Counted from the stretch's first letter, positions 6,062 to 15,672 are shown. The stretch is DNA of 28,110 bases from an uncultured bacterium (GCA_900548385.1 URKJ01000050.1:1-28110); one strand, 5' to 3'. The notes: generated by a model from the sequence alone, not told the origin. Program-made: numbers and translations.

Positions 6062-7888
6062 ATGTGCGGAATAGTCGGATATACCGGAAATAAACCTGCA
6101 GTGAAAATATTGCTGGATGGATTGAAGCGGTTGGAATACCGCGGTTATGATTCGGCTGGGCTTACCTTGGGCGGAAAGGAACTGAAAACGGTCAAAGCCG
6201 TCGGCAAGGTCCGGAATCTGGAACAGGAAACGCAGGCTTGCGGCGAACTGACTTCGACTACGGGAATCGCCCATACGCGCTGGGCTACGCACGGTATTCC
6301 ATCCGTCCGGAATGCGCATCCGCATGTGGACAACTCCGGTAAAATCGCGGTTGTGCACAACGGCATTATTGAAAACTACGCGGAACTCAAACAGAAACTG
6401 ATTGCGGAAGGTTACACGTTCGCGTCCGATACCGATACGGAAGTGGTGGCGAACCTGATTTCTGAATTTTATAAAGGCGACTTTGTCCAGGCTGTCGCGT
6501 CCGCGCTTCACCGCATCAACGGCACTTACGGTCTGGCGATCCTCTGCACGGATTGCCCCGGAATGATCATCGTGGCCCGTCACGGAAGCCCGATCGTGAT
6601 CGGACTCGGCGACAGCTGCAATCTGGTGGCGTCCGACGTGGCGGCGCTGGCGGCGTATACCCGGAAAGTGATTTATCTGGATGACGGCGATCTGGCGATT
6701 CTCACGCCGGACAACGTGGAACTGCGCACGATTGAGAACATGCCGGTCGAACGTGCCGTTTCCAATATCGACTGGGACGTCGATTCCGCCGGAAAAGGCA
6801 AATACGAGCATTTCATGCTCAAAGAGATCTTTGAACAGCCGGATTCGATTTCCAACACGATCCGCGGCCGTCTCGACTACAAGCTCAAGAGTGCGATGCT
6901 GTCCGGGCTCGGTCTGACGCCGCACGAACTCGCCAAGATTTCCCGGATCGTGATCGCCGGCTGCGGCACCAGTATGCATGCGGGAATGGTCGGTGAATAT
7001 TTCTTTGAAGACATCGCCGGGATTCCCTCGGAGGTGGAACAGGCCGCCGAGTTCCGGTACCGTAATCCGATCATTGATCCGGACACGCTGGTTCTTCCGA
7101 TCAGTCAGTCGGGCGAGACCGCCGACACGCTTGCCGCCGTGCGCGAAGCCATGAACAAGGGCGCGATCGTTGCCGCCCTCTGCAATGTGGTCGGCTCCAC
7201 AATCGCCCGCGAAACCGGACGCGGCATTTATCTGCATGCGGGACCGGAAATCAGTGTCGCCTCCACAAAAGCGTTTACCTGTCAGGTCTCTGTCCTGCTG
7301 ATGCTGGCATTGATGCTCGGACGCAACCGGCGTCTGAGCCGTGAAGACGGGGAAGTTCTTCTGCGCGAGATCGAGCGGATTCCCGACCTGATCCGGGAGA
7401 CGCTTCTTCAGGCGCCGGAGATTGAACGGCTTGTCAATAAATACGCGTTTGCAAACGACTTCTTCTTTATCGGGCGCGGTACGCTTTATCCGACGGCTCT
7501 GGAAGGTGCGCTCAAACTCAAAGAGATCAGCTATGTTCACGCGGAAGGGTATCATGCGGCGGAACTCAAGCACGGACCGATTGCTCTGCTGGACGAAAAA
7601 GTTCCTGTGATGGCGCTTGCCAATGCGATTCCCGGACAGGAGAAGATGATCGGCAACATTCAGGAATGCCTTGCGCGCAAATCGCCGGTCGTCGCCGTGG
7701 TGACGGGAGACGATCACCGGGTGGAAGAGTTTACCAAAGATATTATCCGTGTTCCGGCAAGTTCGCGTTTTGTCGCTCCGCTGACCACGGTCGTGGCGCT
7801 TCAGCTGTTCGCCTACTATTTCGCCAAGGCACGCGGATGCGAGATCGACCATCCGCGCAATCTTGCGAAAAGCGTAACCGTTGAATAA
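6062..7888 (+). CDS. glmS: Glutamine--fructose-6-phosphate aminotransferase (isomerising)
   Basis: 608 residues, the usual GlmS length. It makes glucosamine-6-phosphate from fructose-6-phosphate and glutamine, the entry step to UDP-GlcNAc for peptidoglycan and lipopolysaccharide, in the cytoplasm. The start is the ATG at 6062, because the mature enzyme needs Cys2 as N-terminal nucleophile (MCGIVGYTGN) and AGGAGG lies at 6052-6057; the longer frame from a GTG at 5996 would destroy this. The N-terminal glutaminase domain shows EYRGYDSAG (25-33), HTRWATHG (71-78) and HNGIIENY (99-106). Two SIS sugar-isomerase domains follow: GCGTSMHAG (300-308), SQSGETADT (348-356), STKAF (401-405), and the conserved C-terminus LAKSVTVE. 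hrpA starts 6 bp after the stop, so the two are probably co-transcribed. No ribozyme-like leader is present. Confidence 0.98.
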   Translation: MCGIVGYTGNKPAVKILLDGLKRLEYRGYDSAGLTLGGKELKTVKAVGKVRNLEQETQACGELTSTTGIAHTRWATHGIPSVRNAHPHVDNSGKIAVVHNGIIENYAELKQKLIAEGYTFASDTDTEVVANLISEFYKGDFVQAVASALHRINGTYGLAILCTDCPGMIIVARHGSPIVIGLGDSCNLVASDVAALAAYTRKVIYLDDGDLAILTPDNVELRTIENMPVERAVSNIDWDVDSAGKGKYEHFMLKEIFEQPDSISNTIRGRLDYKLKSAMLSGLGLTPHELAKISRIVIAGCGTSMHAGMVGEYFFEDIAGIPSEVEQAAEFRYRNPIIDPDTLVLPISQSGETADTLAAVREAMNKGAIVAALCNVVGSTIARETGRGIYLHAGPEISVASTKAFTCQVSVLLMLALMLGRNRRLSREDGEVLLREIERIPDLIRETLLQAPEIERLVNKYAFANDFFFIGRGTLYPTALEGALKLKEISYVHAEGYHAAELKHGPIALLDEKVPVMALANAIPGQEKMIGNIQECLARKSPVVAVVTGDDHRVEEFTKDIIRVPASSRFVAPLTTVVALQLFAYYFAKARGCEIDHPRNLAKSVTVE

Positions 7889-7894
7889 AGATTC

Positions 7895-10800
7895 ATGGCG
7901 GACGGGAGCAATCTGAAAAAACAGTTGGCGGAGCTGAAAGAGAAGTTCCGCCTGCTGCGTCTTTCCGATCAGGTACGTCTGCGCCGGGAGTTGGACCGCG
8001 CGTCGGCGTCTTTGGGCAGGGAACCGGAACTGGCGGATCGGCTGATCGGGATGCTCGGCGCCCGGATTGAAAAGGCGGTGGAACGGTCCCTTGTCCCGGT
8101 CGCCGGATCACTTCATTATCAGTTCCCCGACGAGCTGCCGATTTCCGCGCATACGGATTCCATCCGGGAAAAACTGGGGAACGGACAGGTCGTGATCGTC
8201 TGCGGTTCCACCGGATCCGGAAAAACGACGCAGCTTCCGAAGATCGCGCTTGCCGCCGGATGCGGAAGAACGGGACGGATCGGCTGTACGCAGCCGCGCC
8301 GGATCGCGGCGTCTTCGCTTGCCCGCCGTGTCGCCGGAGAACTCGGAGCGGAGTTCGGGCGCGAAGTCGGTTACAAGGTGCGGTTTGACGACAGAACGTC
8401 GGATAAAACGGTCGTCAAGTTCATGACCGACGGCATTCTGCTTGCGGAGACACGGGATGACCCGATGCTCTGGCAGTATGACTGTATCATTCTTGACGAG
8501 GTTCACGAACGTTCCCTGAATGTGGATTTCCTGCTCGGTTATTTCAAACTGCTTCTGCGTAAACGGAACGATTTGAAACTGATCATTTCATCCGCCACGC
8601 TGGAGTCGGACCGTCTTGCGGCGTTTTTTGCCGGAGCTCCGGTGGAGGAGGTCGAAGGACGCTTGTTCCCGATTGAGGACTGCTGGCTGGAGCCCGGCGA
8701 AGACGAGGAGCTGACCGAATCCGTGGCGCGCGGCGTGACGTTCATCAACGAGATGGATCCGCGCGGCGATATTCTGGTTTTTCTTCCCGGAGAGCGGGAA
8801 ATCCGCGATTGTGCCGAGGTGCTCGGCGGCCGACGGTTTCCGAATACCGAGATTCTGCCGTTGTTCGGCCGTCTTTCCGCAGGGGATCAGCAGCGCGTGT
8901 TCAGCCCGTCTCCTTTCCGCCGGATCGTGCTTGCAACCAATGTTGCCGAAACGTCCCTGACGATTCCCGGAATCCGCTATGTGGTCGATTCGGGACTCGT
9001 CCGTCTCAGCCGCTACAATCCGCGTACCCGGATTCAGGAGCTCCGGGTGGAACAGATTTCGCAGGCGAGCGCGCGACAGCGCCGCGGCCGGTGCGGACGT
9101 CTGCGCGACGGCGTTTGCGTTCATTTGTATTCGGAGGAGGCGCTGAATGAAAGCGCGGAGTTCACGCCGCCGGAAATTCAGCGATCCTCGCTTGCCGGAG
9201 TGATTCTGCAGATGGCATCGCTGAACCTGCCGCCGCTCGGCGAGTTTCCGCTGGTGGATGAGCCCGCATCGGCGCTGATCCGCGAGGGAATGCGCACGCT
9301 GAACGACCTGCGCGCGCTTGACGGTCGGCGTCTGACCCGGACCGGGCGTTCGCTTGCCGCTTTGCCGCTTGATCCGCAGCTGGGCAAAATGCTGCTGGAA
9401 GCCCATTTGAATAAAGTTCTGCCGGAAATGTTGGTGATCGTGGCGTTTTTGAGCATTCCCGATCCGCGCGAACGTCCGTTTGAAAAAGCGGCGGAGGCGG
9501 ATGCCGCGCACCGCCGTTTCGCTTCCGACCGTTCGGATTTCCTCGGCATTCTCAATCTCTGGCTTGCGCTGGAGGAGGAATTCCGTGCGAAAAATTCCAA
9601 TCAGGCGTTGAAACGGTTTGCCGTGAAACACTATCTTAATTACCGCCGTATCCGCGAATGGCGGAATCTGGTCGACGATCTTACAGGGATGGTCGCGGAA
9701 AACAAATGGAGCGCGGAGGGGACGATCGACCTGGAACGTCTGCCGTATGACACGCTTCATAAAGTTCTGCTCAGCGGCTTGCCGCGTCAGCTCGGCGCAT
9801 ACAACCGGGAAACGCGGCTGTTTTCCGACATGGGCGGGAAAAAATATCTGATCTTTCCCGGTTCCGGACTTGCCAAACGCAAGAACCCGCCGGATTTCAT
9901 GCTGTCGTTTGCTTTGGTCGAAACATCGCGTGTGTTCGGCCGCTGTAATGCGGAAGTGAAAGCGGAGTGGCTGGAGCAAATTGCGCCGCAGCTTTGTTCC
10001 TATGTCTATGACAATGTCGGCTGGGATGAACGCACGGGATTTGTCCATGCAAGGGAACGGGTCACTGCCGGTCAGCTCATTATTCATCCGGGACGCCGCT
10101 GTCATTACGCCAAGACGCATCCGAAAGAGGCGCGGGAAGTGTTCCTGCGGGAAGGCGTTGTGACCGGGGCGGCGACTCTGCGCGGGACGTGGCTTGAAGA
10201 GAACAGCCGTCTGATCCGCGGTCTGCGTATGCTGGAACTCAAGATCCGCCGTCCGGATTCCCTTGTGGACGATCAGGCGCTGTTTGAACATTACGACCGG
10301 ATTCTGCCGGAAACGGTTTGTTCGGTGGATGCCGTCCGCCGGGACTGGAATGCGCACCGCCGGAGTTATATTCCCCGGATCGAAGACTTCACGACGGAGG
10401 AGTACGCGGCACTTGACGGGGACGATTATCCCTCGTTTCTGCAATTTGCCGGACAGCGTTTCCCGCTTGCTTATTCCTATGCGCCCGGAGAGAAACACGA
10501 CGGTGTGACTCTGACCGTTCCCGGCGATGCCCTGAATCTGTTGAATCCGTATGTGTTGGAATATCTGGTTCCGGGGTATCTGCCGCAGAAGATCGAGGCA
10601 ATGCTCCGTGCGCTTCCGAAACGGATCCGGGTGGAGCTGATGCCGCTGCAGAACGCGGTGGACGCGTTCATGGAGCTTTGGCATGAGGACGGTATTTTTA
10701 CGGAACAGCCGATTGCCGATGCCGTTTCCGAATTTATCTTTTCCACATACGGCGTGGAGATTCCCGCGGGAGCGTTTGACGCTTTGGAACTGCCGGAGTA

Positions 10801-11773
10801 TCTGCAAATGAAACTGGCGATCCGGAATGAACAGGGCAGAATCCGGGAAGTCGTGCGGGAATTCCCGGAAGTGCATCGTATGAATTCCGCCCTCAGCACG
10901 AGCATTCCGGCTGTGCGGAAATGGGAGCTTTCGGGTTCGCATTGCTGGCCGGGGATCGATCGGGAGCTGCCACGGTCCATTATCGTTTCCAAAGAGGCGG
11001 GAACGTCCGGTTTCCCGGCGGTCGTTGCGGAAGAGGATAGTGTGGGACGGAAAGTGTTCCTGAAAGAGGAGGAGGCGCGGTTGATGCACGAACGCGGTTT
11101 GCTCCGCCTCTACCGTCTGGAAGTTCCGCAGATAATCAAGCCGCTGCGGTCGATGCTGAAGATTCCGCATGACATGGAGCTCAGTTTTTTCATGGAGGAC
11201 CGCAACTGGATGGACGATATGATCGACTCCGCGATCCGTGATTCGTTTCCGTGTCCCTGCTGGGAGATCCGTTCCTCCGGGGCGTTTGCGCAGGCGGTGG
11301 AAGTGTCGCGGGACAGTGTGGCGGAAATTCTGTCACGCAAACTGGAACAGCTCCGGCAGGTGTTCCGGCTGTATCAGGAAACGGAAAACCTGGTGGACCG
11401 TCTGCCGGAGAATGCGGAAGCATACGACGCGATCCGGGAACGGTTCGAACTGCTGTTCCGTCGCGGTTTCCTGCGCTGCCGCCGTGCGTTTGAACGGTAT
11501 GACCGCTATCTGAAAGCGCTCAAAGTCCGTGCGGAACGTGCGCTTTCCGCACCCGCCCGCGACACGCAGAAAGGAGCCGACCTGATTCCTTACACATCCA
11601 AACTCCGATTGGCGCTTGAGGCGACGCCCGACCTTGAAAAGAACGAATCGCTGTATGAATTTTATCTGCTTTACGAAGAAGCGAACATCAACCGGTTTGC
11701 TCCGGAGATTAAAACACTGATGAAGTGCGGTCCCGAAGCGCTGAAACAAGGCTGGGACGCCGTTCGTCTTTGA
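7895..11773 (+). CDS. hrpA: ATP-dependent RNA helicase HrpA (DEAH family, DEVH variant)
   Basis: 1292 residues, close to the 1300 of Escherichia coli HrpA. Superfamily 2 helicase motifs are intact: Walker A GSTGSGKT (104-111), TQPRRIAA (132-139), Walker B DEVH (201-204), SAT (233-235), NVAETSLTIPG and the arginine-finger motif QRRGRCGR. Walker B reads DEVH rather than the DEAH usual for this family; the catalytic Asp, Glu and His are kept. Downstream come the helicase-associated and OB-fold regions and the long C-terminal HrpA extension (DUF3418-like). HrpA unwinds RNA and in E. coli rescues stalled ribosomes. The ATG at 7895 has no clear Shine-Dalgarno and lies 6 bp after the glmS stop, suggesting translational coupling. 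It converges on the lacZ-type gene with a 45-bp gap. Confidence 0.95.
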   Translation: MADGSNLKKQLAELKEKFRLLRLSDQVRLRRELDRASASLGREPELADRLIGMLGARIEKAVERSLVPVAGSLHYQFPDELPISAHTDSIREKLGNGQVVIVCGSTGSGKTTQLPKIALAAGCGRTGRIGCTQPRRIAASSLARRVAGELGAEFGREVGYKVRFDDRTSDKTVVKFMTDGILLAETRDDPMLWQYDCIILDEVHERSLNVDFLLGYFKLLLRKRNDLKLIISSATLESDRLAAFFAGAPVEEVEGRLFPIEDCWLEPGEDEELTESVARGVTFINEMDPRGDILVFLPGEREIRDCAEVLGGRRFPNTEILPLFGRLSAGDQQRVFSPSPFRRIVLATNVAETSLTIPGIRYVVDSGLVRLSRYNPRTRIQELRVEQISQASARQRRGRCGRLRDGVCVHLYSEEALNESAEFTPPEIQRSSLAGVILQMASLNLPPLGEFPLVDEPASALIREGMRTLNDLRALDGRRLTRTGRSLAALPLDPQLGKMLLEAHLNKVLPEMLVIVAFLSIPDPRERPFEKAAEADAAHRRFASDRSDFLGILNLWLALEEEFRAKNSNQALKRFAVKHYLNYRRIREWRNLVDDLTGMVAENKWSAEGTIDLERLPYDTLHKVLLSGLPRQLGAYNRETRLFSDMGGKKYLIFPGSGLAKRKNPPDFMLSFALVETSRVFGRCNAEVKAEWLEQIAPQLCSYVYDNVGWDERTGFVHARERVTAGQLIIHPGRRCHYAKTHPKEAREVFLREGVVTGAATLRGTWLEENSRLIRGLRMLELKIRRPDSLVDDQALFEHYDRILPETVCSVDAVRRDWNAHRRSYIPRIEDFTTEEYAALDGDDYPSFLQFAGQRFPLAYSYAPGEKHDGVTLTVPGDALNLLNPYVLEYLVPGYLPQKIEAMLRALPKRIRVELMPLQNAVDAFMELWHEDGIFTEQPIADAVSEFIFSTYGVEIPAGAFDALELPEYLQMKLAIRNEQGRIREVVREFPEVHRMNSALSTSIPAVRKWELSGSHCWPGIDRELPRSIIVSKEAGTSGFPAVVAEEDSVGRKVFLKEEEARLMHERGLLRLYRLEVPQIIKPLRSMLKIPHDMELSFFMEDRNWMDDMIDSAIRDSFPCPCWEIRSSGAFAQAVEVSRDSVAEILSRKLEQLRQVFRLYQETENLVDRLPENAEAYDAIRERFELLFRRGFLRCRRAFERYDRYLKALKVRAERALSAPARDTQKGADLIPYTSKLRLALEATPDLEKNESLYEFYLLYEEANINRFAPEIKTLMKCGPEALKQGWDAVRL

Positions 11774-11818
11774 CGACCTTTTCGTGAAACGGAACGGGGA
11801 CTGACGCCATCCGGTCGA

Positions 11819-14605
11819 TCAGGTGAGTCGTTCAAACAGGAAGCTGCCGGAGAAGGAACCGGAAAGGCGATACGGCGGATAGACATCCGCTCCCCAGGAG
11901 TTGTCGCCGCCGACACCGCGCTGGGCAAGGTCCAGCGTCAGTTCCCACAGTTCGCCGGGACGCGGAAGCTCATAATCGTGTTTACAGCGGGAAAGCGTTT
12001 CGCTGCGGAACGGGAAAAGAGTGAATCCGAACAGACGATCTCCGGTAATGCGGAGACGGCAGCCGTCGGCGGAAGTCAGCAGCAGTTCGCGGACGTCGCT
12101 GCGCTGCCCGTTCTCCTGTGGGCGTGTGTACGGAGTAAACAGCGCTTCAGGGGGAAGTTGCCAACGTCCCGTGAGAGCGGCGCTCCTGCGGTCGGAATAC
12201 GAGGGCAGGGGACCGCGCCCGTACCACTCCACACCGGCAATCGTTTCTTTGGAAAACAGAAGGCGCAGACCGACTCTGGCGGTTTCGTCGCCCCGGAAGT
12301 TCAATTCGGCGCGCAGACCGCTTGTCCGCCGGAAAAAACGGAGAGCAGTTTCGGCTTCCGCCGCCGCTTTGACACAGCGTTCGGGAAAATGACAGCCGAT
12401 GTCATTATCCGTCCAGACCCGTTCCAGAACGATTTCCGGCTGTTCCAGCAGGCCGGGGAGAGAAAACGCGGTTTCCGGCTGTTCCGGGGAGCTGCCAAGG
12501 ATCGGAGGGACGGCACGGGCAACCGCTTCGGCTTCGCCGATGGATTGTTCTCCGGCGGCAAGCCCGATCCGCCAGATGAGCTCTCCGGTATCCGGCAGAG
12601 GATGCGGCGGCGACAGACGCAGGGTTTCGCCCGGAGCAAGCGCAACGTTGAGTTCCCCGGCGGCGGACTCGTTTCCGTTCGACAGAAGAGTCCATCGGAT
12701 TGTCCGTTCGGAAAAGTCGGTGAAATCGTATTTGTTTGTAATCAGGAAATCGCCGTTTTCTGCCAACCGGAATGCAAACGGCTGTTGAACGGATCGCATT
12801 TCATAATAACCAGGATGGGGGATCCGGTCCGAGGAGACCAGCCCGTCGCAGCAGAAATTGGCGTTGTTGGGGGCGTCGTTGAAATCGCCGCCGTATGCGG
12901 CGGAGGCGTGACCGTTCCTGTCGAGCGCATGATCGCACCATTCCCAGACGAATCCGCCGATCAGGCACGGGTTTGATTCAATTACGCGCCAGTAATCGAC
13001 AAGGTTGCCGGTGCTGTTGCCCATCGCGTGAGCATATTCATTCATGAAAAACGGTTTATCCGACGGCTGAGGCCCATGCTGGCGCAGCGAGGTGGCTTCT
13101 CCGTGTTCCCCCTTGCGGACCGCGGTTCCGGCAACGTAGTCCAACAGCCATTGACAGTTGGGGTACGTCTGGGTATCGAAGTCCGCGGCGGCATTCATAT
13201 CGGCATATTGGACGGGACGCGGATCAAGCGAGCGGATCAGGGCGCGGGCGTCGGTGAACGCGTCGCCGTATCCGGCTTCGTTGCCGAGCGACCAGATCAG
13301 GACCGATGGATGATTGCGGTTCTGCATGACCATCCGCCGGATGCGGTCCAGCGTGCACTCCCGCCATTCGGGACGGTCGCCGGGAAGTTCGCAGCGGTGA
13401 TAGGATAGTCCATGACTTTCGATGTTTGCCTCATCCACAAGGCAAAGACCATGCAGATCGCAGAGTTCGTACCAGAGCGGTGCATTCGGATAGTGGCTGT
13501 TGCGGACGGCGTTGAAATTCGCGGCCTTGATCATCCGGATATCGCGCTCCATGCTTGCACGGTCGATGACCCGTCCGCGGGCGGGGTCGATTTCGTGTCG
13601 GTTCACTCCGCGCAGTTTGATGGATCTGCCGTTGAGAAACAGTTGCCGATCCCGGATTTCGAGCGAGCGGAAACCGACCCGGAAATGCCGGATGTCGCAG
13701 ACCGTTCCGTTGTGACGGAGAATCAGGGTTGCCGGATAGAGAAACGGTTTTTCGTATGACCAGAGACGGTATTCCGGCAGACGCACTTCCGCGCAGAATC
13801 CGGTCTGTTCTCCGGATGAGAGTGCGCCGGAACGGAGCTCCAGCGTGCAGTCTGTCGCGGACGGATCGACTTCCGCCCGGATGATGCCGGTTCCCGGATC
13901 AGCCGTGAGCCGGGCGTCCCGGATGTGGCGCGGATTCCGCGCATGAAGCTCCACATCGCGGAATATACCGGAGAACCGCCAGCAGTCCTGATCCTCAAGA
14001 TAAGAACCGGAACAGTATTTGTATACCTGAACGGCAATCCGGTTTTCGCCGGACCGCAGAAGTTCTGTAATATCGAATTCGGAAATTCCGGCGGAATCTT
14101 CGGAATATCCGGCGAACAGACCGTTGATCCAGACGCGGAAAGCGCTCTGCACTCCGCCGAAATGAAGCAGAATCCGGTCGCCGTTCCATTCCTCCGGGAG
14201 CCGGAACGTGCGGCGGCAGGACCCCGTCGGATTGCGTTCGCGGAACGTGGTGTAGTGCTCCGGCGGAGTTCCGGAAATATGCGGCGGATCGCAGAGAAAC
14301 GGATAGCCGAAGTTGAGATAGACCGGAGTTCCGTAACCGGAAGTTTCAAAGGTCGCAGGGAGAGCGAGGTCGTCCCATGCGGAATCGTCGTAACCGGGAG
14401 CTTCAAATCCTTCCGGAAGATGATCCGGATCGGGGGACCAGTGGAATTTCCAGGTGCCGTTCAGGGAAAGAACATAATCATTGATTTCCGAAAGACAGGT
14501 TCCTTCCGGGAAATTGAGCTGTGCGGACCGCCGCGCCGTGGTCCGGGGCGGAAGTTTCCCGATGGAAAAGATCCGGGGATCTTCCAGCAGTTCAAGAAGA
14601 GTCAT
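11819..14605 (-). CDS. lacZ: Beta-galactosidase, LacZ type (GH2)
   Basis: 928 residues with no signal peptide, so a cytoplasmic enzyme hydrolysing terminal beta-D-galactosides; about 100 residues shorter than E. coli LacZ. The GH2 order is complete: sugar-binding domain (about 45-225, with SLNGTWKFHW), immunoglobulin-like domain, then the TIM barrel with RGVNRHE (332-338), IWSLGNEAGYG (437-447, acid/base E443) and FFMNEYAHAMGNSTG (519-533, nucleophile E523). CDGLVSSDRIPHPGY and the C-terminal beta-galactosidase small-chain domain (GRGPLPSYSDR) follow. GAGG lies 8 nt upstream of the ATG. It is the last gene of the minus-strand run that includes ExbB, ExbD and a TonB-like protein, only 16 bp after the zinc-ribbon gene, which hints that its substrate may enter by an energised outer-membrane route. 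The exact substrate is uncertain; some GH2 relatives act on other beta-linked sugars. Confidence 0.93.
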   Translation of the reverse strand: MTLLELLEDPRIFSIGKLPPRTTARRSAQLNFPEGTCLSEINDYVLSLNGTWKFHWSPDPDHLPEGFEAPGYDDSAWDDLALPATFETSGYGTPVYLNFGYPFLCDPPHISGTPPEHYTTFRERNPTGSCRRTFRLPEEWNGDRILLHFGGVQSAFRVWINGLFAGYSEDSAGISEFDITELLRSGENRIAVQVYKYCSGSYLEDQDCWRFSGIFRDVELHARNPRHIRDARLTADPGTGIIRAEVDPSATDCTLELRSGALSSGEQTGFCAEVRLPEYRLWSYEKPFLYPATLILRHNGTVCDIRHFRVGFRSLEIRDRQLFLNGRSIKLRGVNRHEIDPARGRVIDRASMERDIRMIKAANFNAVRNSHYPNAPLWYELCDLHGLCLVDEANIESHGLSYHRCELPGDRPEWRECTLDRIRRMVMQNRNHPSVLIWSLGNEAGYGDAFTDARALIRSLDPRPVQYADMNAAADFDTQTYPNCQWLLDYVAGTAVRKGEHGEATSLRQHGPQPSDKPFFMNEYAHAMGNSTGNLVDYWRVIESNPCLIGGFVWEWCDHALDRNGHASAAYGGDFNDAPNNANFCCDGLVSSDRIPHPGYYEMRSVQQPFAFRLAENGDFLITNKYDFTDFSERTIRWTLLSNGNESAAGELNVALAPGETLRLSPPHPLPDTGELIWRIGLAAGEQSIGEAEAVARAVPPILGSSPEQPETAFSLPGLLEQPEIVLERVWTDNDIGCHFPERCVKAAAEAETALRFFRRTSGLRAELNFRGDETARVGLRLLFSKETIAGVEWYGRGPLPSYSDRRSAALTGRWQLPPEALFTPYTRPQENGQRSDVRELLLTSADGCRLRITGDRLFGFTLFPFRSETLSRCKHDYELPRPGELWELTLDLAQRGVGGDNSWGADVYPPYRLSGSFSGSFLFERLT

Positions 14606-14621
14606 AATGCAAACCTCGGGT

Positions 14622-14867
14622 TCAGAACCGTTTCTTTTTTTTCAGAAAACACATTTCATTGCAGCGCGGGCAGCGCGTGATATTGGCACTGTCGTCTTTT
14701 GCCAGAAAGGAAAGATGACAGCGGGGACAGATGTACAGACGCTCTTTTGCAATAGTCCAGTCATCCGACTGGCGCCGCCGTTCATCGCGGTACCAGAGAT
14801 AAGCCAGCGTAATGACAAAGAGCGAAAGATAAAGAGTAAACAGGTCTCCGAGCGGGAGAGGTATCAT
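14622..14867 (-). CDS. Small membrane-anchored zinc-ribbon protein
   Basis: 81 residues of a type I cannot assign to a named family. One hydrophobic helix spans about 8-25 (LFTLYLSLFVITLAYLWY). A basic-acidic linker follows and then a four-cysteine ribbon: CPRC (47-50) and CPRC (66-69), with an extra Cys73 and a lysine-rich tail (KKKKRF). The paired CPxC knuckles should bind one zinc ion; with positive charge after the helix, the ribbon probably faces the cytoplasm. The ATG overlaps the stop of the TonB-like gene in ATGA and lacZ begins 16 bp downstream, so translation is coupled inside the ExbB-ExbD-TonB-like unit. A regulatory or assembly subunit of that complex is conceivable, but nothing in the sequence proves it. 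Confidence 0.8.
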   Translation of the reverse strand: MIPLPLGDLFTLYLSLFVITLAYLWYRDERRRQSDDWTIAKERLYICPRCHLSFLAKDDSANITRCPRCNEMCFLKKKKRF

Positions 14868-15664
14868 TTTGTTTTCTCCTTCTTCTTTGTACGGATTGCG
14901 GTTTGCCAGTCCACGATTACATATTTCAGCCGTTCCAGCTGTTCGCGGGAGAGTCCGGCTCCGGCATGGGCGGCAAGCGCACCCGCCGCCTGAATGTCAA
15001 GTTCCGTATTGCCGCAGGACTGGATTACCTGAATCCGGGGCGGAAGTTCCGGAAGGTCGGACGGTGTCAGGCGCAGAACCGTGCCGCGCTGCGGTGCGGT
15101 TCTGGCGATATGGCGGAGGATATCCGGCGAATCCGCAAACAGATCTCCGAGTTCCGTTCCATCCGCCATTGTCCAAAGTGGACGCCCGGATTGCCGGGCG
15201 GTGTTTTTCGAGGCAGCCGGTGTCTGCGTCAGAGTATGCGGATAAAGCGGAAACAGCAGTTCTTCGGGCGTGCGCGGAGCAGGGAAATAGTGATTGACCG
15301 GATAGGCGTACTTCCGGGTCAGCGAAACGCTTTCCGGCGGAATGGGGCGCAGCTCAACGGTTTTTACCTGCCGGACACGCAGGCCTGCGGAAAAACCGTG
15401 GTCGTAATCCGGTGCGGAAAAATCGGTCGGGTTGCCGTACTGGAGCCAGTAATAAAGGTCAAAAGGATCATCCTGCGCGGTCGGTTCCCTGCCGATCATT
15501 ACGGTAAAGCGGCGTCCCGTTTCGACTGCGGCATCCTGTTTTTCCATTGGTTTGAAAAAGAGAAGCGGAAAGACATGGACCGCCGCGGCAAGCAGAAGCG
15601 CGGCAAGAAACACCTGCCAGGTCCGTTCCCCTCCGCGGGAATAATTGACTGTTCCACTTCCCAT
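14864..15664 (-). CDS. TonB-like energy-transducer protein
   Basis: 266 residues. A single N-terminal membrane helix (about 16-36, VFLAALLLAAAVHVFPLLFF) anchors a long periplasmic part rich in Pro and charged residues. Near the C-terminus, PPRIQVIQSCGNTELDIQAA resembles the start of the TonB C-terminal domain, where SSGxxxLDxAA is typical. With ExbB- and ExbD-like genes directly upstream, this is most simply the TonB-like subunit that carries proton-motive energy to an outer-membrane partner. A longer frame opens with a GTG at 15676, but AGGAG overlaps that codon and is placed better (11 nt) for the ATG at 15664, which I chose. The end overlaps the zinc-ribbon gene by 4 bp. The family match is weak, so a TolA-like or unrelated periplasmic spanning protein is possible. 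Confidence 0.68.
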   Translation of the reverse strand: MGSGTVNYSRGGERTWQVFLAALLLAAAVHVFPLLFFKPMEKQDAAVETGRRFTVMIGREPTAQDDPFDLYYWLQYGNPTDFSAPDYDHGFSAGLRVRQVKTVELRPIPPESVSLTRKYAYPVNHYFPAPRTPEELLFPLYPHTLTQTPAASKNTARQSGRPLWTMADGTELGDLFADSPDILRHIARTAPQRGTVLRLTPSDLPELPPRIQVIQSCGNTELDIQAAGALAAHAGAGLSREQLERLKYVIVDWQTAIRTKKKEKTK

Positions 15665-15672
15665 GCCGGGTG

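Noticed and set aside
11764..11783. TCGTC-TTT-GACGA followed by CCTTTTCG at the end of hrpA, as a terminator.
   Set aside because: The stem is only 5 bp and overlaps the stop codon, and the T-run is four bases; too weak to call.
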